Assembly: GCA_965262875.1 (NCBI GenBank)
Contig: OZ253569.1
Span: 3,782,001 to 3,846,000, forward strand
DNA: 64,000 bases
Origin: JBALVT01 sp965262875
GTDB taxonomy: Bacteria; Pseudomonadota; Gammaproteobacteria; Pseudomonadales; Halieaceae
Direction of reading: 5' to 3'
Part shown: positions 18,883-27,282 of the stretch, piece by piece
How the letters are laid out: every line of letters starts with the position of its first letter
Numbering within the stretch: the first letter of the stretch is position 1
Made by a program: the position numbers and the translations under genes
The notes under the pieces: model-generated
Told to the model about the DNA's origin: nothing
Database searches by the model: none
Seen by the model: only the letters and a program-made list of their open reading frames with translations

Positions 18883-19881
18883 TTAAGGAAAAGGAGTCGG
18901 GATTGAAGCTTCCGACAACAGCTCTTTCGCTCTAAACTCTAGATATAATAGTCCATCGCCGGATGTGATGTGAGTCTCAATCAGGGCATCGAGTAGTGTT
19001 TGAACCACTCGATTAGGAGGGGGAGAGTGGCGAACTATGGCGCTAAACTGGCAAATATACGCGAAAACTTCCGGCATAAGCCGTTTCAGGGTACCTTGCG
19101 CCAGGAAGTGATCGGCATAGTGCTGGGGCAGATAACCCACATAGCGACCGGACAGTACCAAATGTGCCACCGCCTCTTGGTCGTAGGCAGTCGCATTGCG
19201 AACCTGCCCCAGTTCCCGCGTAACCTCCATATTGGGTGAGTGATAGCCAATGCCGACATATTTTGAATTGCGAATGGTCTGTGCAGATATCTGTTCCTGG
19301 GGCAGGTCAAATAGCTCATGACCGGTCGCGCAATACAAATACATCTGCTCTTCAAAAAGTGGATGATAGTTCAAGCTTGAGGAGGGGCGATGATTGGGGA
19401 TGATCCCCAAATGAAACCGACCCTCCATCAGGCCTCTTTCGATTTCATTGATAGGCTCAACGTAGATCTCAGGGTGAACCTCCGGCGCCTCTTGGTCGAA
19501 TCGCGCGAACGCCTCGTGAATACGGCAGTGGGGGTTGCTCGCTGTTTTGTCGAAAATTGCGATATTGATGGAACCCGTCAATCGCTGGTGAAGATCATCA
19601 ACCTCATGTTGAAACTCTTCCATCGCGCCCATTATTTTCAGGGCACTCGCATGAACTGTCTCGCCGTCCGGCGTCAGGGAAAAGCCCCCGCGGCCACGCC
19701 TGCAAAGTGTCACTCCCAGACGCAATTCCAGATCTTTAATATGCCGCGAGATCGTCGAACGATTGATATTCAACTCCAGCTCGGCGGCGGCGAACCCGCC
19801 ACACGCGACCACAGAGCGAAATACCCGCAATAATCGCAAATCATTGTCTGTCACATTGCCCAGCAGGGCCTTACTCGCCAT
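18883..19881 (-). CDS. LysR-family transcriptional regulator with an IS-derived C-terminus
   Basis: An N-terminal winged helix-turn-helix (about residues 15-72, LRLLRVFRSVVACGGF..INRSTISRHIKDLE) precedes a substrate-binding domain. It is divergent from the aminotransferase gene at 20014, the usual layout for a LysR protein and its target, with the operator expected in 19882-20013. The last 18 codons (EFRAKELLSEASIPTPFP, from 18942 down) are encoded by the end of a truncated IS. The native tail was therefore replaced, and whether the protein still works is unclear. Confidence 0.85.
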   Translation of the reverse strand: MASKALLGNVTDNDLRLLRVFRSVVACGGFAAAELELNINRSTISRHIKDLELRLGVTLCRRGRGGFSLTPDGETVHASALKIMGAMEEFQHEVDDLHQRLTGSINIAIFDKTASNPHCRIHEAFARFDQEAPEVHPEIYVEPINEIERGLMEGRFHLGIIPNHRPSSSLNYHPLFEEQMYLYCATGHELFDLPQEQISAQTIRNSKYVGIGYHSPNMEVTRELGQVRNATAYDQEAVAHLVLSGRYVGYLPQHYADHFLAQGTLKRLMPEVFAYICQFSAIVRHSPPPNRVVQTLLDALIETHITSGDGLLYLEFRAKELLSEASIPTPFP

Positions 19882-20013
19882 TGGCCAAGTCTCCTTCTCT
19901 TTAGATGTATATTAGTGAAACTTTATATTGATAGATATTGATTTATGCAACTTGAATGACTGAGTAGAATCCACTGGTTCGGCAAAAACCACTCACTCGA
20001 TGGACGATAGGAA

Positions 20014-21351
20014 ATGACAAAGATGCCACGGTCCCAGCAATTTACCCGGGAACAATTAGAAGCCCACTGGATGGCCTATACGGGCAATCGCCAGTTTAAA
20101 GATGACCCAAGGATGATAGTGGCCGCCGATGGTGCGTATTACATCGATGACAAGGGACGACGAATATTGGATGGGCTCTCTGGACTGTGGTGTTCTGGCG
20201 CCGGTCACAACCGGCCGGAAATCACGGCAGCTGTGACCCAGCAATTACAAACGCTAGATTATTCGCCCGCCTTTCAGTTTGGGCATCCCAAGTCGTTTGA
20301 GTTAGCCAATCGGATTAAGGCCCTGACACCCCAGGGTCTGGATTACGTTTTCTACACTAATTCAGGTTCTGATAGCGCAGATACATCGCTAAAGATGGCA
20401 CGGGCCTACTGGCGTTTAAAAGGCCAGCCCACCAAAACAAAGCTGATAGGCCGGGCCAAGGGCTACCACGGAGTTAACTTTGGTGGCATCTCGGTCGGTG
20501 GCATTGCCGCCAATCGCAAGCTATTTGGTCAGGGCATTGATGCAGACCACCTGTCCCACACGCTGTTGGCTGAGAATGCATTCACCCGGGGAATACCACA
20601 CCAGGGTTGGCAGCTCGCCGACGAACTTACTGATCTCATCGCTCTACACGACGCTTCAAATATTGCCGCCGTTATTGTCGAACCTATGGCAGGTTCAGCC
20701 GGTGTGATTCCTCCTCCGGCGGGCTACTTACAGCGGCTGCGCGATATCTGCAGCGCCAACGATATCCTGCTGATCTTTGATGAAGTGATCACAGCATTTG
20801 GCCGCTGCGGTGCGATGACCGGCGCCGATGCTTTTGGTGTGGTGCCGGACATCATGAATATAGCCAAGCAAATCACCAACGGCGCGATACCCATGGGGGC
20901 AGTGATTACCAAAACCGAGATCTATCAGACTTTCATGGAGCAAGGTGGGCCTGAATACATGCTGGAATTCCCCCATGGCTACACATATTCGGCGCATCCT
21001 GTCGCCTGTGCAGCTGCCCTGGCTACTCTGGATATTCTGGAATCCGAGGACCTACCGGGACGAGTGGCTAAACTAGCGCCGCACTTTGAGCAGGCTCTGC
21101 ATCAACTAAAGGGCCGCCCCCATGTAGCGGATATTCGCAACTATGGATTTGCCGGCGCTTTGCAAATACAACCTTATGATGGCGAGCCTGCGCGACGCCC
21201 CTATGAAATTGGGATGCGTATGTGGGAGAAGGGTTTTTACGTGCGCTATGGCGGCGATACCATCCAGTTGGGTCTGCCCTTTGTTATCTCCAGAGATGAG
21301 ATCGATAGCCTGGTGAGTGCTCTGGGCGATACTCTGACAGAACTGTCATAA
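20014..21351 (+). CDS. Class III aminotransferase, beta-alanine/omega-amino acid--pyruvate type
   Basis: 445 residues with the PLP-binding lysine in the NIAKQITNGAIPMGAV block and the upstream LIFDEVITAFGR motif. NSGSDSADTSLKMARAYWR and GYHGVNFGG are characteristic of beta-alanine or omega-amino acid:pyruvate transaminases. It transfers an amino group from an omega-amine such as beta-alanine to pyruvate. The start at ATG 20014 follows a GATAGGAA site. Control by the divergent LysR protein is probable. It shares function, not immediate ancestry, with the aminotransferase at 33600-34949. Confidence 0.87.
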   Translation: MTKMPRSQQFTREQLEAHWMAYTGNRQFKDDPRMIVAADGAYYIDDKGRRILDGLSGLWCSGAGHNRPEITAAVTQQLQTLDYSPAFQFGHPKSFELANRIKALTPQGLDYVFYTNSGSDSADTSLKMARAYWRLKGQPTKTKLIGRAKGYHGVNFGGISVGGIAANRKLFGQGIDADHLSHTLLAENAFTRGIPHQGWQLADELTDLIALHDASNIAAVIVEPMAGSAGVIPPPAGYLQRLRDICSANDILLIFDEVITAFGRCGAMTGADAFGVVPDIMNIAKQITNGAIPMGAVITKTEIYQTFMEQGGPEYMLEFPHGYTYSAHPVACAAALATLDILESEDLPGRVAKLAPHFEQALHQLKGRPHVADIRNYGFAGALQIQPYDGEPARRPYEIGMRMWEKGFYVRYGGDTIQLGLPFVISRDEIDSLVSALGDTLTELS

Positions 21352-21456
21352 TAGCGGCGATATTTACGACTGGTTGTCGCGCACATTCCCGAAACAGCAG
21401 ACTTACTTGAACTTCTAAAATCGGCCCTGGCAGTATCGGGGCCTACCTTTGCGTGG

Positions 21457-22353
21457 GTGATACTGGGAGTCGCTTTAAGACGTATCGGTATGCTTACCGA
21501 GCCAATTATTAATGCAGTCTCACGTATAGCGTTTCAATTTGCGTTGCCGGTGTTACTGTTTACGAGTACCGCTAGCGTCGACTTTTATACCCTGGGCGAT
21601 GTGTCTTATCTTTTGGCGGGTATAGCCAGCACCCTCGTGATATTTGTTTCTTCCTGGTTGTATGGGTCCTGGAGAAATATTCCAAAGCGCCAACTCGGTG
21701 TGTTTGTGCAAGCGAGTATTCGCTCTAACTTGGCAATAGTCGGTGTGGCGCTGTGTATTGCCGCTTATGGTGACGCGGGAGTGGTTCTTGCGGCACTTCC
21801 TATTGCAGTATTAACTGCTTTGTACAACATTCTCGCCGTGATCGTTCTAGATAGTTGTTCTGGAGGCTCGCGCTCCATAGGCCGTTTTGCTTTGGGCATG
21901 TTGCGCAATCCGTTGCTGGTGGGTATCGGCCTGGGCGTTGTCGCTTCAATGTTGCGCTGGCCTGTTCCGGATACGATGCAATCCTTCGCCTGGGCTATCT
22001 CAACTTACTACATGCCGCTGGCCCTGATTTGTATCGGTGGATCGATGAATTTGGAAAGCTTGCGCAGTTCAGCGGCAATAACCTGGGAAGCTACGGTCTG
22101 GCGCTTGTGTCTTTCGCCTGCGGTAGGTGTGGCAATTGCGCTTTGTATGGGTGTATCGGGTGCGCCTCTGGGTGTTCTTTTTCTGCTTTTGGCTTCTCCG
22201 GTTGCCGCTGCGAGTTTTGTGATGGTTGTGGCTGCTAAAGGCGATGAGCGTTTTGCGGCGAATGTGATTGTGTTGACGACTTTGTTTTCTATTGTGACTG
22301 TGACGCTTGGGTTTTTTGTTTTGTCGGTTTTGGGGTTGGTAGGGGAGGTTTAG
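21457..22353 (+). CDS. AEC-family (auxin efflux carrier-like) transporter
   Basis: About ten hydrophobic helices with the AEC pattern (PTFAWVILGVALRR, FALPVLLFTSTAS, GMLRNPLLVGIGLG, LPLAPL-type central loop). These carriers export or import small organic acids. GTG 21457 is the first usual start, but the first helix begins upstream. The frame is open back to 21355 and reads LLELLKSALAVSGPTF before 21457, with no ATG, GTG or TTG. The 5' end is therefore unresolved. The stop lies 43 bases before an IS21 copy. It probably acts with the aminotransferase next to it. Confidence 0.75.
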   Translation: MILGVALRRIGMLTEPIINAVSRIAFQFALPVLLFTSTASVDFYTLGDVSYLLAGIASTLVIFVSSWLYGSWRNIPKRQLGVFVQASIRSNLAIVGVALCIAAYGDAGVVLAALPIAVLTALYNILAVIVLDSCSGGSRSIGRFALGMLRNPLLVGIGLGVVASMLRWPVPDTMQSFAWAISTYYMPLALICIGGSMNLESLRSSAAITWEATVWRLCLSPAVGVAIALCMGVSGAPLGVLFLLLASPVAAASFVMVVAAKGDERFAANVIVLTTLFSIVTVTLGFFVLSVLGLVGEV

Positions 22354-22684
22354 TTTTTTGGTTCTCGATTTCTGTTTGAGCTTTGTGGTCTGCTTGTGTA
22401 GACGCCACTCCAAAACCGCAGCTATTTGCCGAATTTTGAAATAGACGGATCTCGGCGTATTAGAATCGGCGCGGTAGAACTGCGGCCCAGTCACACTCAA
22501 GAGCGACCAATAAGCAGGCACGATTCAAGCGTAGGGACTATAAGAATAAGTGTCGCTGAGAACGGTATGACGCCACCACAGATTTGACGGTCAACGCTGG
22601 CGCCATACCCAAAAAAACCGTGCAGGTGCACGACCCGTTAAGTGTTGCACATAATGGGAATAAATCCAGCCCTCATCGACCTTT

Positions 22685-23110
22685 GTGTCGATGCCATCAT
22701 CCAGCCGTCTCTACCACTGTTGTCGCTGCTACGCCCAGGTCATCGTCTGTACCCACTGTGATCGCGGCCAGCGGTATTGCACCGATGGTTGCAGCCAGGA
22801 AGCCAGAAAGGAATCCATTAAACGAGCCAGAGCGAAGTACCAGGCCACTGGCCCGGGTCGCATGAATAATGCCGCTCGCCAACAGCGTTATCGAGAACGG
22901 CAACAACAAAAAGTAACGCATCACCGTTCTCTGGCAATAATACTCCGTGATCTACTGCAAACCGTGCCTGATGAGATCAAAAGGGCCGATATGCCGGGTA
23001 AAACTGACGCCACCGTGCGCTGCCATCACTGTGGCGCGGTCTGCGGTCCCTTTTTGCGCAGTGATTTTCTGCAGAGCAGTCAGTTCAGGCGCAGATTCCG
23101 GCGACATTAG
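22685..23110 (+). CDS. IS21 passenger zinc-binding protein, copy B
   Basis: Same product as 15098-15523 with one substitution (ATRPGR to ATGPGR). CCRCY, CTHCD, YCTDGC and the late CHHCG cysteine pairs are preserved. It precedes istA by 39 bases. Conservation in two copies supports it as a genuine gene; its function is unknown. Confidence 0.6.
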   Translation: MSMPSSSRLYHCCRCYAQVIVCTHCDRGQRYCTDGCSQEARKESIKRARAKYQATGPGRMNNAARQQRYRERQQQKVTHHRSLAIILRDLLQTVPDEIKRADMPGKTDATVRCHHCGAVCGPFLRSDFLQSSQFRRRFRRH

Positions 23111-23149
23111 TGCAGCGGCTGGACAGGAGTCATCAATCGGAGGGCAGTC

Positions 23150-24649
23150 ATGGCCATCGGCAAAGAAACTGAAGCAAAAATACTGCGCTACCATTTTGTT
23201 GAGAAGTGGCGAACGGGCACCATTGCGACCCAGCTTGGCATTCACCACTCAGTGGTTGATCGGGTACTGGCACAGGCTGGCCTGCCCAAGGTGGAGCGCA
23301 CTCGCCGTGCGTCGATCATCGACCCCTATCTGCCCTTTGTCATCGACACCCTGCGGGAGTTTCCCACACTCACGGCGGCCCGCTTGTATGAAATGGCCCG
23401 CCTGCGGGGATACCCCGGTGGCCCCAGCCAGTTTCGCCAGCGTATCAGTGAACTGCGGCCGCGCAAGCTGCCCGAGGCGTATTTACGCCTAAAAACCCTG
23501 CCCGGTGAGCAAGCCCAGGTTGACTGGGGTTCGTTCGGGCATATTCAGATCGGCAAGGCCCGGCGGCCGTTAATGGCGTTTGTGATGGTGCTGAGCTGGT
23601 CGCGACAGATCTTCTTGCGCTTTTATCTCAACCAGCAAATGGAGCACTTTTTACGCGGCCATGTAGCGGCATTCGAGGCCTGGCAAGGATTGCCAAAGGT
23701 GCTGCTGTACGACAACCTTAAATCGGCCGTATTGGAGCGCCACGGTGACGCCATCCGCTTCCACCCCACCTTGCTGGCCTTGTCAGCCCACTATCGCTTC
23801 GAACCACGCCCGGTGGCGGTGGCCCGGGGCAATGAAAAGGGCCGGGTAGAAAGAGCGATTCGCTATATTCGCGATAATTTCTTTGCCGCTCGTCACTGGC
23901 AAACACTGGCCGAACTCAATGCGCAAGCTGAGCACTGGTGCCAGGGTATGAGTGCTGATCGGGCTTGCCCTGAAGAGCGTACGTTGACGGTCAGGGAAGC
24001 CTTCTTACAGGAGCAGGTGAGTTTGCCGGATAATCCCTTTGATACCCATGAGAGACAGCCCGTGCGGGCCGCCAAAACCCCTTATGTTCGCTTCGATCTC
24101 AATGATTACTCCATTCCCCATCAATACGTGCACAAGCCATTGAGCGTGAGCGCTGACCTGGAGCGGCTCCAGATAGTGGAGGGCGATCAATGCATTGCTG
24201 AGCATCAGCGCAGCTTTGGCAAAGGGGAGCAAATCGAACAGGAGGCGCATATCAATGCCCTATGGCTGGAGAAAACCCACGCCAAACTACACCGGGGTCA
24301 GGATCGCCTGAGCCATGCTTCGGCGCACGCCCAGACGCTGCTGCAGCAATCGGCACAGCGTGGACATGTCATTAAAACCACGGTCCGGTTACTCAATCAA
24401 CTGCTTGATGATTATGGGCGGGACGAGCTGCATGTAGCTCTGGGTGAAGCACTTGATCGGCAATCACCCTACCCGGAGGCGGTGCAGCACGTTCTTGAGC
24501 GCCGCCGTGATGAACAGCACCTGCCGCCACCGCTTGCTGTCGCCGTGCCGGCGAAGGTCAAACACTACAGCGTCAAGCTGGCTCGGCTTGCCGATTACGA
24601 CAAGCTCAATGGCACCCGAAGCGAGACAGGAGATGATACCGATGATTGA
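23150..24649 (+). CDS. istA: IS21-family transposase IstA (copy B, intact)
   Basis: 499 residues. The N-terminal helix-turn-helix (RTGTIATQLGIHHSVVDRVLAQ) is followed by the integrase-like DDE core: the first aspartate in QVDWGSFGHIQIG, the second in LLYDNLKSAVLERHGD, the glutamate in ARGNEKGRVERAIRYIRDNF. A beta-rich C-terminal domain (PYVRFDLNDYSIPHQYV) completes it. Its stop overlaps the istB ATG by 8 bases. It is the only complete IstA in the window. Confidence 0.92.
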   Translation: MAIGKETEAKILRYHFVEKWRTGTIATQLGIHHSVVDRVLAQAGLPKVERTRRASIIDPYLPFVIDTLREFPTLTAARLYEMARLRGYPGGPSQFRQRISELRPRKLPEAYLRLKTLPGEQAQVDWGSFGHIQIGKARRPLMAFVMVLSWSRQIFLRFYLNQQMEHFLRGHVAAFEAWQGLPKVLLYDNLKSAVLERHGDAIRFHPTLLALSAHYRFEPRPVAVARGNEKGRVERAIRYIRDNFFAARHWQTLAELNAQAEHWCQGMSADRACPEERTLTVREAFLQEQVSLPDNPFDTHERQPVRAAKTPYVRFDLNDYSIPHQYVHKPLSVSADLERLQIVEGDQCIAEHQRSFGKGEQIEQEAHINALWLEKTHAKLHRGQDRLSHASAHAQTLLQQSAQRGHVIKTTVRLLNQLLDDYGRDELHVALGEALDRQSPYPEAVQHVLERRRDEQHLPPPLAVAVPAKVKHYSVKLARLADYDKLNGTRSETGDDTDD

Positions 24650-25211
24650 TATCGAGCAACTCAAACAGCAGGCACTTGAACTGAAGCTCCACGGCGTGCT
24701 GGCGCACTGGGGCGAGATCACCGACGAGCAATACCCCTGGCGGGCACAGCTCATCGCCTGGGAGCTTGCCGAGCGCAAACAGCGCTCACTCGAACGGCGC
24801 CTGAGCAGCGCCAGGCTGGGCCGGTTCAAACCGATGAGTGAGTTTGACTGGCAGTGGCCAAGCGCTATCGACCCACAAGCGATTCATGCCCTGATGCAAC
24901 TGGGTTTTATGGACACGGCAGCAATATTATCCTGCTGGGCAGCAACGGCGTGGGCAAATCGATGATCGCCCAGAACCTGGGGTATAACGCTGTCATGCAC
25001 GGCTATACGGCGCTGTTTACCACCGCAGCGGCGATGCTCAACGACCTGGCAGGTCAGGATGGCGCCAATGCCCTGCAGCGTCGATTGAAACACTACGCCA
25101 GGCCCGCCTTGCTGGTAATTGATGAAGTGGGCTACCTCTCCTACAGCAATCGTCATGCTGACTTGCTGTTTGAAATCATCAACCGGCGCTATGAGAAATG
25201 TTCAACTTTGG

Positions 25212-26531
25212 GGTTCTACTGGGAATCCTGTGGGTAGAGGTTGAGTTTTCCACAGTGGAACAGAATTGAAACTCGATAGTTTTCGAAGTTTCTAAATCCT
25301 CGGGCAGCCGATTTTATTGTCTGAATCTTTGAATTAAATCCTTCTGCGGTCGCATTGGTGATGCGATGTTTCAAGTAAGTCATTATGTTGTCGAGATGTT
25401 TCTTTAGCATCTTGGCGACTGATATGACCGGCTTTAGACGTGAATGTGTCGCCCACCAGTACCCTTTCTTAAAGAACGCCCGGGCTGGTTTATCGTAGCT
25501 GTAAGTCCACAGGTCAAGCAGCGTCTCTTTGATTGCCCAGGCTCGGGCAACCTTCAACCCCTTTGATTGAAGGCCATAAAAAGTGGCTTCATCTTTTTCA
25601 CTCCAGTTGTCGGGATTGCGTAACCAGGTATAGCGAGACCCGACCAGGTCATTGATACCGGCGGCTCTTAATGTTTTATTTTCTTTGCGCCTGACTTGGT
25701 CAACCATTTTTGTAAGATAACTGACGATATGAAACTTGTCGTGAACAATGGCGGCGTTCGGTAAAGTCGCCTCAACTGCCGTCATAAATGGAACCCACAT
25801 ATCCACGGCAACAGCAGCTACTTCATTACGCTGCTGTTCTGGAAGCGTGGACAGCAATGCGGTTGTCGATTCCGTCGTTCTATCTGCCACGACCTCAAGC
25901 ACTCTGGACGCATTCAAATCGTACAGCAGGCTGGCATAGGATTGCCCCTTGCGAAAACTTTTTTCATCGATGCCAAGGTGTTTCACTTCCTCAACAGAGC
26001 GTCTGTCCATCCCTCTTTTCACTGCTCGGGATTGAATATGATGCACCTCATCCCACGACAGACCAAGTAGTTTTGCGGCCTGTGTCTTGTTGCTGGCAGC
26101 CGACAGCACATCAATAGCGAAACGCTCAAATAAATGCGTAAAGCGTGCCTGCGTATCTGCCCACGGTACTTTCAGGCTTTTGATTCCATGCGCTTTACAA
26201 TGAATACGCGGAACCTGAGCAACTAACTGCGTCTTGAACTGCATCGTATCAAGGTGTCGCCATGTGCGTTGCTCACGATGGTCGTAAACCGAACAAAGGG
26301 CATGGCAGACACTACACGCGCCTTTCGTTCCCTTTGGCCAATCTATCTGGATGGTAATTGATTTGTCGGTCAGGTCCGGGGTAATAGCCGCGATTTTCCA
26401 TGGGTCGCCAAGCCCCAAAAGTTGAGTAAACAACGCGGTATCTTTCATTTGAATATCTCCATAAAAAAAGACTCTTGTACCACATTCTTGACCATTGTTT
26501 GGCTTTTACCCATAGGAAACTCGGAAGAACC
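25212..26531 (-). mobile_element. ISL3-family element, complete, nested in istB copy B
   Basis: 1,320 bp with imperfect inverted ends GGTTCTACTGGGAATCCTGT and the complement of GGTTCTTCCGAGTTTCCTAT. The 8-bp flanks AACTTTGG (25204-25211) and ATCTTTGG (26532-26539) are a target duplication with one later mismatch, the usual 8 bp for ISL3. Confidence 0.88.
25216..26448 (-). CDS. ISL3-family transposase
   Basis: 410 residues. An N-terminal zinc-ribbon (CSVCHALC) is followed by a helix-turn-helix and the ISL3 catalytic core with HLGIDEKSFRKGQSYASLL and VAVDMWVPF, then a C-terminal NATAEGFNSKIQTIKSAARGFRN. The ORF ends inside the terminal repeat. It appears intact. Confidence 0.9.
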   Translation of the reverse strand: MKDTALFTQLLGLGDPWKIAAITPDLTDKSITIQIDWPKGTKGACSVCHALCSVYDHREQRTWRHLDTMQFKTQLVAQVPRIHCKAHGIKSLKVPWADTQARFTHLFERFAIDVLSAASNKTQAAKLLGLSWDEVHHIQSRAVKRGMDRRSVEEVKHLGIDEKSFRKGQSYASLLYDLNASRVLEVVADRTTESTTALLSTLPEQQRNEVAAVAVDMWVPFMTAVEATLPNAAIVHDKFHIVSYLTKMVDQVRRKENKTLRAAGINDLVGSRYTWLRNPDNWSEKDEATFYGLQSKGLKVARAWAIKETLLDLWTYSYDKPARAFFKKGYWWATHSRLKPVISVAKMLKKHLDNIMTYLKHRITNATAEGFNSKIQTIKSAARGFRNFENYRVSILFHCGKLNLYPQDSQ

Positions 26532-26726
26532 ATCTTTGGTGACAACGAACCGTCCGTTTGGCGAGTGGAATGACGTGTTCCCCAATGCCGCGTGTGTGGT
26601 CTCCCTGATTGACCGTTTAGTCCATCACAGCGAGGTCATCGCCATTGAGGGTGAGTCGTACCGCATGAAGGAAGCGCAGGAGTGTGCGTCGAAGCGGCGC
26701 GAGACCAAAAAGCGAGGAAAGGCTAA

Positions 26727-26918
26727 ATGAAAACCTTAAAAATCACAACCTACTGGACGGCTGAACAAGCCGATTGTATTTATCAGCTGCTAGGCGACCT
26801 GAGATCGGTACTGTGGGATCACTATGGTGATGAGATTGCGCAACTGTACGAGGAGATCCGGATTGAGCAACAAGAGTACACAGACAGTGTCGAGGTAAAT
26901 CATGAGCTGCCGTTCTAG
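26727..26918 (+). CDS. Small IS21 passenger protein, copy B
   Basis: Sequence identical to 12615-12806. It overlaps the istB stop codon by ATGA. Since istB here is broken far upstream, coupled translation is probably lost even though the reading frame is intact. Confidence 0.55.
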   Translation: MKTLKITTYWTAEQADCIYQLLGDLRSVLWDHYGDEIAQLYEEIRIEQQEYTDSVEVNHELPF

Positions 26919-27031
26919 CCTGTGATCGATTGGAGTTAAGCCGGATCACTGTCGCCTCTTTGTCGTTCTTTTATTCTGCGGCAAATAACTGCGGGTTTAC
27001 TGTGGCGCTAACAGCTTGTTTAGGTTCCGCA

Positions 27032-27099
27032 GCCCTCAGCGGTGATACCCTCATTCGGTTGAAGGTTCACGCCCTTATGAGGGTGTCACCACTGAGGGC
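27032..27099. repeat. Long hairpin H1 of a paired hairpin set
   Basis: Arms 27032-27054 and 27077-27099 pair at 21 of 23 positions (one G-U wobble, one C-A mismatch) around a 22-nt loop at 27055-27076. The loop is the exact reverse complement of the loop of the second hairpin (27200-27221). The structure begins 18 bases after the IS21 end. No protein gene covers it. Confidence 0.8.
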
Positions 27100-27180
27100 C
27101 GCTCTTACGTAGGCTGAAAGTTTGTTGTGTTATTGAAGGTAGAAGTCACCCTATTTTCAGTATGCAGTTTTCCTAGCTGT

Positions 27181-27240
27181 TCTGGTGGGCGAGCCTCTTA
27201 AGGGCGTGAACCTTCAACCGAAAGAGGCTCGCCCACTAGA
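27181..27240. repeat. Long hairpin H2 of a paired hairpin set
   Basis: Arms 27181-27199 and 27222-27240 pair over 19 positions with a single G-U, enclosing a 22-nt loop (27200-27221). The stem differs from that of H1 except for the six bases next to the loop (CCTCWT/AWGAGG), while the loop matches it perfectly on the opposite strand. This lies between the convergent AEC transporter and acyl-CoA dehydrogenase genes; 27100-27180 shows nothing else. Confidence 0.8.
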
Positions 27241-27282
27241 GCAGCGGGCAGGCAGCCTCGATTGAACCAGAGCTAAAAAGAA

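Larger units (their letters stand above)
16380..18942 (+). mobile_element. Truncated IS4/IS701-like element, right part only, carrying an IS1182 insertion
   Basis: From 16380 to 18942, excluding the nested element at 16814-18413, the sequence matches 55709-56667 of the intact copy with very few differences, for example one base that changes a leucine to phenylalanine. The left 600 bp are missing. The right end AACTCTAG is preserved at 18942 and abuts the LysR gene. The fragment cannot move by itself. Its near identity to the intact copy implies a recent event. Confidence 0.85.
24642..26730 (+). pseudogene. istB: IS21 helper ATPase IstB (copy B), frameshifted and interrupted by ISL3
   Basis: Compared with copy A, one C is missing at about 24918 (ACACGGCAGC versus ACACGGCCAGC). 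An ISL3 element then sits at 25212-26531 between CSTL and VTTNRPFGEW. Either lesion would inactivate the protein. Confidence 0.9.
22397..27013 (+). mobile_element. IS21-family element, copy B, carrying an ISL3 insertion
   Basis: 4,617 bp, or 3,289 bp once the ISL3 element and its duplication are removed. Ends are TGTAGACGCC and, at the right, the complement of TGTTAGCGCC. The target duplication is GCTTG (22392-22396 and 27014-27018). It is inverted relative to copy A. istA is intact; istB carries a 1-bp deletion and the ISL3 insertion. Confidence 0.92.

Noticed and set aside
15812..22396. Invertible switch between the IS21 copies
   Set aside because: Each copy keeps its own matching target duplication, so no inversion has left a trace.
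22069..22521. Minus-strand 150-codon frame
   Set aside because: It is a shadow of the AEC transporter and the IS21 end, with repetitive composition and no family pattern.
27032..27240. Hairpin pair as integron attC sites or a CRISPR array
   Set aside because: There are no integrase genes or gene cassettes, and the core occurs once per strand with different stems rather than as spaced direct repeats.
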